The notes below the pieces were generated by a model. That model did not search any database and was not told the origin of the DNA. It worked only from the letters and a program-made list of their open reading frames with translations. From the NCBI GenBank assembly GCA_028281215.1, contig JANQKH010000589.1, positions 1-9,545 of the forward strand: 9,545 nt of DNA, written 5' to 3'. Position 1 is the first letter of the stretch. Every line of letters starts with the position of its first letter. Origin of the DNA: Phycisphaeraceae bacterium. Lineage in GTDB: Bacteria > Planctomycetota > Phycisphaerae > Phycisphaerales > Phycisphaeraceae. A program made the position numbers and the translations under genes. Positions 1-4,075 of this stretch are shown here, piece by piece.

Positions 1-161
1 AACCGGCCAACGTCACCGTTGAAGCGGACACCACTGTCACCTTTGTCGCCATGAAGAAAGGATTCACCAAACGCGCGGCACGGTTCACCGGACAGGTCGT
101 CGTCGCTGACATTGGAGCACCGATTGATCTGATTGAACGCGTAGTGAAGGCGACGGGTTAA
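1..161 (+). CDS. nnrE: NAD(P)H-hydrate epimerase, C-terminal end (partial)
   Basis: Only the last 52 codons are present, in the frame that starts at base 3 and ends with TAA at 159-161. The translation contains ADTTVTFVAMKKGF followed by GQVVVADIGAP. This matches the usual C-terminal pattern of the YjeF N-terminal domain family (ADxTVTF...KxG...G.V.V.DIG.P). Family members epimerise the R form of hydrated NAD(P)H (NADHX/NADPHX) to the S form so that the partner dehydratase can repair it, a cytosolic metabolite-repair role. The frame stops about where stand-alone epimerases end, so no fused dehydratase domain follows here. The Rossmann core and active site are upstream of the window and cannot be checked. 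Alternative: another YjeF_N-containing protein. The call rests on a short tail with a good family pattern. Confidence 0.72.
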   Translation, partial: PANVTVEADTTVTFVAMKKGFTKRAARFTGQVVVADIGAPIDLIERVVKATG

Positions 162-166
162 GTGTC

Positions 167-187
167 TATACTTGACCAAAGTTGACC
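167..187 (+). promoter_or_regulatory. Phased TTGACC repeats and TATACT box before the Lpt permease
   Basis: The 78-bp gap between the epimerase stop and the permease start carries TATACT at 167-172, TTGACC at 172-177 and a second TTGACC at 182-187, exactly 10 bp apart. TTGACC resembles a -35 hexamer, but no convincing -10 box lies 16-18 bp downstream of either copy. The TATACT has no good -35 upstream. Direct hexamer repeats one helical turn apart are also how some activators bind. This is a weak regulatory call: a real promoter here is plausible but not shown. Confidence 0.22.
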
Positions 188-189
188 GA

Positions 190-243
190 ATGAAAGTCCG
201 CACCACCCTCGCTCGCCCGCACCGTGACGGCGCCCCTCTGTGA
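190..243 (+). CDS. Possible 17-codon leader ORF overlapping the permease start
   Basis: An ATG at 190 opens a short frame encoding MKVRTTLARPHRDGAPL that ends with TGA at 241-243. Its stop overlaps the GTG start (240-242) of the permease in a GTGA arrangement, typical of translationally coupled genes. The permease has no visible Shine-Dalgarno, so coupling from this leader would give it a means of initiation. The peptide is short, basic and unlike any family I recognise. No clear ribosome-binding site precedes its own ATG, so it may be a chance frame. Confidence 0.25.
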   Translation: MKVRTTLARPHRDGAPL

Positions 244-1370
244 AAATCCTTGATCGTTACATCATTCGTCTGTTCCTCATTCACTTCGTCATTCTGACGG
301 TCGTGATCATGTTGCTGTTCATGATGGTCGACCTGATGGTGGACATGGATGAATTCCTCGAAGGCGGCCGCGTGCGCGCGGAGAAGCACGGCGGCAGTTC
401 ATTTCTCTGGACACTCTGGACGATCGGCGATTACTACGGGCCGATGTTGCTGTTCTTGTATGTCTATCTGTCCGGCCTGCTGGTTGTCGCCGCGATGGGA
501 TTCACCTTTGCGGCGATGGGCCGGGCGCGCGAGTTGATCACCGTCGTGTCCAGCGGCGTAAGCATGTACCGCATTGCGGCGCCGGTGCTGGTGATCGGTG
601 CGGTGATCAACGGGCTGACGTTGCTCGATCAGGAACTGGCGATTCCCCAGATGGCGGGCAAACTCGCACGGCGAAAGTCGGAGGTCAAACACGATCACAT
701 CCGCACGTTCGCCATTCACTTTGTGCGCGACTCGGACAACCGGCTGCTCAGCGCCGCCAAATTCGACGCCGCCGCCAATGCGATCGAAGGTGTGACCATC
801 CTGGAGCGTGACAAACTCGGGCGAAAGACCGGCATCATCCGCGCCGACCGCGGCGTGTGGGATGACCAGGCGGGCCATTGGTCGCTGGTCAACGGCATGG
901 CTGTGCGCAATCCGATCGTACGGGATGGCGGCGGCGCGCCGCAGGTGATGTTGAACCCCACCGAATCACCGGTGGACGCACTCAAAACCGACGTGACGCC
1001 GCAGGTGTTGATGGCCCGCCGCGCGACGATTTATCCCGCGCTGCTGAGCATGAACGAACTCGGCCAACTCATGGAAAACCCTGTCGCCGACAAATCCCGC
1101 GTGCTGCGCATCATGCACAGCCGATTCAGTCTGATGGTGGTAAACATTCTGATCCTCGTGATGTGCCTGCCGATTTTTCTGACACGCATGCCGGTGAACC
1201 CCATCATGCAGGCGGTCAAAGCCGTGGGACTGGGGCTGGGCATGTGGGTCACCGCGCTGGGGATTTTAAATACGCCATCGGCGGCGATTTCACCCGTGGT
1301 GATGGCGTGGCTTCCCGTGGTTTTGCTGTTGCCCGTCACCGCCGTGCTGTTGCAGCGCATGAAAACGTAA
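240..1370 (+). CDS. LptF/LptG family lipopolysaccharide export permease (YjgP/YjgQ)
   Basis: This is a 376-residue inner-membrane protein with the layout of the LptF/LptG family. In LptB2FG, two such subunits with the LptB ATPase extract LPS or a similar glycolipid from the inner membrane and pass it to the LptC/A bridge. The N-terminus MKILDRYIIRLFL is the family's opening pattern and leads into helix 1 (about residues 12-34). Helices 2 and 3 lie at about 66-92 and 110-128. Between them is RELITVVSSGVS (97-108), matching the conserved coupling-helix pattern (E-L-x-A-L-x-x-x-G-x-S) that contacts the ATPase. Residues about 130-290 form the periplasmic beta-rich domain. Three further helices follow at about 296-314, 322-342 and 352-371. 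The GTG start is chosen because the family pattern begins there; no Shine-Dalgarno is seen. Only one of the usual F/G pair is in the window, so I do not choose between lptF and lptG. It converges on the peptidase gene with 5 bp between stops and no terminator. Confidence 0.85.
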   Translation: MKILDRYIIRLFLIHFVILTVVIMLLFMMVDLMVDMDEFLEGGRVRAEKHGGSSFLWTLWTIGDYYGPMLLFLYVYLSGLLVVAAMGFTFAAMGRARELITVVSSGVSMYRIAAPVLVIGAVINGLTLLDQELAIPQMAGKLARRKSEVKHDHIRTFAIHFVRDSDNRLLSAAKFDAAANAIEGVTILERDKLGRKTGIIRADRGVWDDQAGHWSLVNGMAVRNPIVRDGGGAPQVMLNPTESPVDALKTDVTPQVLMARRATIYPALLSMNELGQLMENPVADKSRVLRIMHSRFSLMVVNILILVMCLPIFLTRMPVNPIMQAVKAVGLGLGMWVTALGILNTPSAAISPVVMAWLPVVLLLPVTAVLLQRMKT

Positions 1371-1375
1371 GGTCA

Positions 1376-2188
1376 TCAATCGCGTCGCAACACCACGCCC
1401 GACCCGCGCCATCGTTGGCGAAACTCCTCATGCGACATTTCGACCAGACCGTTCGCCGGATCGCCGATGATCAGAAAATCCGGACGGACGCGGATCACAC
1501 AAACGAAATGGTCATACATCATGCTGTGGCGAATGACCGCGGGTGTCACTGCATCGTCGGGCAATGCCCCCAATTGCCCCAACCAGACGTATTCACATTG
1601 CAGCCCCTGTTCGCTGTAAAGTTCCTCCAGTGCATCGGCGAGGATATCCGGCGCGGTGCCGGCAATCGGCGATGTGTGCGCGGCGATGGCAATATCACCT
1701 TCCTCCGCGTCGATACCCAATCGCACAAGCCCGGTTACCGCCGCCGCCGGTCCACATGTGTAAGGAAAGTGCTGTCGGCATACACCTTCGTCGTCAATGC
1801 GTGTTTCGATTGCTTGCATCTGCGGCCGACTGATCGCCGGCTGGATAAACGGCAATAGCGAAAAGTAGAACACCGCCACCAGACAAAAAAGTTTGATTAA
1901 CCGCCGTTCACGATCATGTTTCAATCGGGACAACGGAGCCAAAAGCAACACCGTTCCAGCGAATGCCAATGTCACAAATTCAACGCGTCCGGCCGTCAAC
2001 CAGGTGAACGGCCAATGAAACACCAACTCTTCCTTGCGTCGTGAAATAGCAATGAGAATGACAAGCACCAGCGGCGCCGCGCACCCAAGCAGAATGGCCA
2101 CACGGCCCCGCTTCGACAGCCACTTGCCAACCCCGGCGCCCAACGCGGCCAGTGCAGCAACCCCGCATATCTCCAACCAGATCTGCAT
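1376..2188 (-). CDS. Membrane-anchored C39-like cysteine peptidase
   Basis: The predicted protein has 270 residues. The N-terminal half is membrane-embedded, with hydrophobic stretches at about 4-22, 30-48, 69-87 and 98-118. The C-terminal half reads as a papain-like C39 peptidase domain. Q139 lies six residues before C145 in YTCGPAA, the usual oxyanion-Gln/nucleophile spacing. H227 in YDHFVCV and D243 in IIGDPANG complete the expected Cys-His-Asp triad, so the enzyme looks active. Classical C39 domains cut double-glycine leaders and are fused N-terminally to ABC exporters. Here the domain is C-terminal, there is no ATPase, and no leader peptide or transporter is nearby, so the substrate is unknown. 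The side of the membrane is also unresolved, although four helices put both ends on the same side. The frame stays open upstream to 2962, but the ATG at 2188 is chosen because residues before it are low-complexity antisense of uppS. TTG at 2191 is an alternative. It diverges from uppS. Confidence 0.7.
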   Translation of the reverse strand: MQIWLEICGVAALAALGAGVGKWLSKRGRVAILLGCAAPLVLVILIAISRRKEELVFHWPFTWLTAGRVEFVTLAFAGTVLLLAPLSRLKHDRERRLIKLFCLVAVFYFSLLPFIQPAISRPQMQAIETRIDDEGVCRQHFPYTCGPAAAVTGLVRLGIDAEEGDIAIAAHTSPIAGTAPDILADALEELYSEQGLQCEYVWLGQLGALPDDAVTPAVIRHSMMYDHFVCVIRVRPDFLIIGDPANGLVEMSHEEFRQRWRGSGVVLRRD

Positions 2189-2302
2189 CAAAACATCATA
2201 GGGCAGCGGATGCCGTTTTCGATGCCTGCATCGCGGCGGCCGACTCACCTTTGATCTACAATTGCACCAAACCCGGCCAACCGCCCGATCGTAAACAAAG
2301 TC
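2189..2302. promoter_or_regulatory. Divergent intergenic region between peptidase and uppS
   Basis: These 114 bp separate two divergently read genes, so promoters for both should lie here. On the plus strand TACAAT at 2257-2262 is the best -10-like hexamer before uppS, about 40 bp from its ATG, but no recognisable -35 sits above it. On the minus strand TATGAT (plus-strand 2195-2200) ends only six bases before the peptidase start, so it could work only for a nearly leaderless message. GATGC-CT-GCATC at 2221-2232 is a short inverted repeat in the middle of the spacer. No Shine-Dalgarno is evident for either gene. The region is functional by layout, but the exact boxes are uncertain. Confidence 0.4.
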
Positions 2303-3118
2303 ATGCCCACGCAAGCCACCGCCCCATTGTCGAAGGCCGAGCAGACCGAACAAGCCTACGCCGCGCTCGGTCTGCCCCGCGACGCCTTGCCGCGCCACAT
2401 CGCCGTCATCATGGACGGCAACGGCCGCTGGGCCAACCGCCTCGGCAAAGCCCGCACATACGGTCACCAGCAGGGCGCCAAAGCCGTCCGCGCCATCGTC
2501 ACCGAAGCCGCGCGCCTCGAACTCGACGTGTTGACGCTTTACAGCTTCAGCGTCGAAAACTGGGCGCGGCCCCGCGAAGAAGTCGACTGCCTGATGGACC
2601 TGTATGTCGAGTATCTGGTCAAAGAACGCGAACAGATGATGGCAAACGACGTGCGATTCCGGCAGATCGGTCGCCGCGAAGGCTTGTCCGCGCCGGTCCT
2701 GCACGAACTGGACGAAACCGCCCGCATCACCGCGAACAACACCGGCCTGACCCTCTGCCTGGCGATCAATTACGGCTCGCGCGCCGAGATTCTCGACGCA
2801 TGCAAAACCATCGCGAAAAAGGCGAAACACGGCGAACTCGGTCCCGCCGACATCACCGAGCAAACTATCAGCGATCACCTTTACACCTGCGGGCTGCCTG
2901 ATCCCGACCTGCTCATTCGCACGGCCGGCGAGTTGCGGGTCAGCAACTACCTGCTCTGGCAAATCAGCTATGCGGAAATCTACGTCGCCGACGTCTGCTG
3001 GCCTGACTTCGATGTCGAGCAGTTCCGCACCGCGCTGCGCGCCTATGCCGGACGTACAAGAAAATTCGGCGCGGTGGTCGATGAACCGGACGAATCATCA
3101 CTCCCTACCGAGCGTTAA
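2303..3118 (+). CDS. uppS: Undecaprenyl-diphosphate synthase (cis-isoprenyl transferase)
   Basis: This 271-residue cytosolic enzyme adds isopentenyl diphosphate units in cis to farnesyl diphosphate, giving the C55 lipid carrier for peptidoglycan and other surface polymers. All family signatures are present in order: HIAVIMDGNGRWA (32-44) with the catalytic Asp at 38; GHQQG (54-58); FSVENWARP (82-90); INYGSR (155-160); the diphosphate-binding RTAGELRVSN (206-215); then LLWQ, YAE (223-225, with the metal-binding Glu) and the WPDF segment. The usual RTSGE or RTGGE has Ala at 208, a mild change unlikely to matter. Length is normal, with about 30 extra N-terminal residues before the conserved core. 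The ATG at 2303 is the natural start. Often uppS is followed by cdsA and dxr; here a VOC gene follows after 32 bp, so the usual cluster is broken up. Chain-length specificity cannot be read, so 'isoprenyl transferase' is the cautious name. Confidence 0.95.
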   Translation: MPTQATAPLSKAEQTEQAYAALGLPRDALPRHIAVIMDGNGRWANRLGKARTYGHQQGAKAVRAIVTEAARLELDVLTLYSFSVENWARPREEVDCLMDLYVEYLVKEREQMMANDVRFRQIGRREGLSAPVLHELDETARITANNTGLTLCLAINYGSRAEILDACKTIAKKAKHGELGPADITEQTISDHLYTCGLPDPDLLIRTAGELRVSNYLLWQISYAEIYVADVCWPDFDVEQFRTALRAYAGRTRKFGAVVDEPDESSLPTER

Positions 3119-3137
3119 CCTGGGCATCAAACCAATC

Positions 3138-3142
3138 GGAGG
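3138..3142 (+). promoter_or_regulatory. Shine-Dalgarno for the VOC gene
   Basis: GGAGG ends eight bases before the ATG at 3151, an ideal position. It fixes the start of the VOC gene. It also stands out because the permease, uppS, tadB and tadC show no comparable site. Confidence 0.75.
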
Positions 3143-3150
3143 CATCGAAC

Positions 3151-3540
3151 ATGGATCGTGTCTGTCATTTTGAGATTCCGTTCGACGACAAGGACCGAGC
3201 GGAGGCGTTCTACCAGAAAGTATTCGGCTGGCAGACCACGCCTGGCCCGGGCGAGATGCCCTATACGATGGTGTTCACCACCGAAGTGGACGAATCGTTT
3301 ACCCCCAAGCAACCGGGCGGCATCAACGGCGGCATGTATCCACGCGGCGACGAAGGCGGCAGCAAGGCGCCGGTTGTGGTCATTGAAGTGGAATCGTGCG
3401 AGCAGCGCATCGCGGACGTACAGGCCGCGGGTGGCGAGCACGTCATCGGGCCGGTCGAGATTCCCAACATGGGTATCTACGCACAGGTTAAAGACCCCGA
3501 AGCCAACATCATCGGCTTGTGGCAACCGCTGCATGGTTGA
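3151..3540 (+). CDS. VOC family protein (COG3324-like, glyoxalase/bleomycin-resistance fold)
   Basis: This 129-residue protein is made of a vicinal-oxygen-chelate fold. The N-terminal VCHFEIPFDD (4-13) and RAEAFYQKVFGW (16-27) give the first beta-alpha module. GGINGGMYPR (56-65) and the C-terminal DPEANIIGLWQP (115-126) complete a pattern typical of small 'predicted lactoylglutathione lyase-related' proteins. His6 is where a first metal ligand can sit. The Glu expected in the last strand of true glyoxalase I (the E of DPxGNxxEL) is Gly122, so this is probably not a metal-dependent glyoxalase I. The reaction and substrate are unknown. It has its own GGAGG site and lies 32 bp after uppS, so readthrough from uppS is possible. 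A hairpin lies 30 bp after its stop. Fold assignment is firm; function is not. Confidence 0.85.
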   Translation: MDRVCHFEIPFDDKDRAEAFYQKVFGWQTTPGPGEMPYTMVFTTEVDESFTPKQPGGINGGMYPRGDEGGSKAPVVVIEVESCEQRIADVQAAGGEHVIGPVEIPNMGIYAQVKDPEANIIGLWQPLHG

Positions 3541-3569
3541 ATCTGTTCCAGTTGCCATGTGACGGCATG

Positions 3570-3599
3570 AAAAAACGCGAGCCGCAAAGGCTCGCGTTT
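3570..3599 (-). terminator. Rho-independent terminator, possibly bidirectional
   Basis: A perfect 11-bp stem pairs AAACGCGAGCC (3573-3583) with GGCTCGCGTTT (3589-3599) around a 5-base loop. On the minus strand the stem runs straight into six T (plus-strand A at 3570-3575), a classic terminator for the RRM gene, which ends at 3634. On the plus strand the U-tract is only three T, so termination of the uppS-VOC transcript is likely weaker. It sits between two converging genes, as expected for a shared terminator. Confidence 0.85.
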
Positions 3600-3633
3600 G
3601 ACTTGCTATTCAATTTGTTTTCGCGCCGGCCAA

Positions 3634-3927
3634 CTACCAGCGACCACCCCCGCCACCACCACGATAACCTCCACCGCCGCCGCGGTTTTCGCGGGGCTTG
3701 GCTTCGTTGACCACAAGGTTGCGGCCTTCGAATTCCGAGCCGTTGAGCGCTTCGATCGCTTCCTTGGCGCCGTTGTCTTCCATCGTGACAAATGCAAATC
3801 CGCGAGGGCGGCCGGTTTCGCGGTCGTTGATCACCGCCACTTCCTGAACTTCGCCGTAATTGGAAAACAACGACTCCAGAGATTCCTGCGTCGAGCTGAA
3901 CGACATGTTACCTACATACAGTTTCAC
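3634..3927 (-). CDS. Glycine-rich RRM RNA-binding protein
   Basis: The 97-residue product is one RNA-recognition motif plus a short glycine-rich tail. RNP2 is LYVGNM (3-8) and RNP1 is RGFAFVTM (42-49). The RNA-stacking aromatics Tyr4, Phe44 and Phe46 are present, while the final RNP1 position, usually aromatic, is Met49. Residues 83-97 are nearly all Gly with Arg, Tyr and a terminal Trp. This is the architecture of bacterial Rbp proteins, best known in cyanobacteria, where several are cold-induced and bind RNA in the cytosol. The start is GTG at 3927, supported by GGAG seven bases upstream and by the family's MxxYVGN opening. It lies 137 bp downstream of the copper ATPase on the same strand, with its own candidate promoter and a clear terminator, so it is probably a separate unit. 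Which RNAs it binds cannot be read from the sequence. Confidence 0.93.
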   Translation of the reverse strand: MKLYVGNMSFSSTQESLESLFSNYGEVQEVAVINDRETGRPRGFAFVTMEDNGAKEAIEALNGSEFEGRNLVVNEAKPRENRGGGGGYRGGGGGGRW

Positions 3928-3934
3928 AATAACA

Positions 3935-3938
3935 CTCC
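3935..3938 (-). promoter_or_regulatory. Shine-Dalgarno for the RRM gene
   Basis: On the minus strand GGAG lies seven bases upstream of the GTG codon at 3927. It supports the non-ATG start and efficient translation of a small, probably abundant protein. Confidence 0.6.
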
Positions 3939-4029
3939 GAAAAAGGTGACGAGAAGCGAACGGACGATCCGGGTGTTATCGGAAAGGACGAGAGCTGCGA
4001 GTCACTGAGATTGAATGGCCGAACGACAT

Positions 4030-4041
4030 TCGTCCGGACGA
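4030..4041. repeat. Perfect 12-bp palindrome at predicted start of RRM transcript
   Basis: TCGTCCGGACGA is its own reverse complement. It begins at the base where transcription should start if the -10 box at 4048-4053 is used. Its half-site GGACGA recurs, in the same orientation, at 3986-3991 and 3962-3967 within the leader. It could be an operator for a dimeric regulator, or pairing elements in the leader RNA; the sequence does not decide. Confidence 0.5.
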
Positions 4042-4047
4042 TGGGGA

Positions 4048-4075
4048 AGTGTAGCAAGTGTTTTTCAGATGGAAA
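4048..4075 (-). promoter_or_regulatory. Candidate promoter for the RRM gene
   Basis: Reading the minus strand, TACACT (plus 4048-4053) is preceded directly by TGC, giving an extended -10. TTTCCA (plus 4070-4075) lies 16 bp upstream as a four-of-six -35, overlapping the last codons of the copper ATPase. Transcription would start near 4041, leaving a leader of about 110 bases before the GTG. That long untranslated region, with repeated TCGTCC segments, recalls the long leaders of cold-shock genes. This is pattern evidence only. Confidence 0.4.

Noticed and set aside
878..1858. Long plus-strand open frame of 326 codons
   Set aside because: It overlaps the end of the Lpt permease in another frame and runs antisense through the peptidase gene. 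Its translation is Arg/His-rich with no recognisable domain, as expected of a GC-rich shadow frame.
2189..2962. Minus-strand open frame extending the C39 peptidase gene to 528 residues
   Set aside because: The extension lies antisense to the strongly conserved uppS coding sequence, has no membrane or peptidase features, and the membrane domain begins naturally at the ATG at 2188.
3151..3540. VOC protein as a glyoxalase I or a bleomycin-resistance determinant
   Set aside because: The last-strand Glu needed for a glyoxalase I metal site is Gly122, and nothing ties this protein to antibiotic binding; only the fold is supported.
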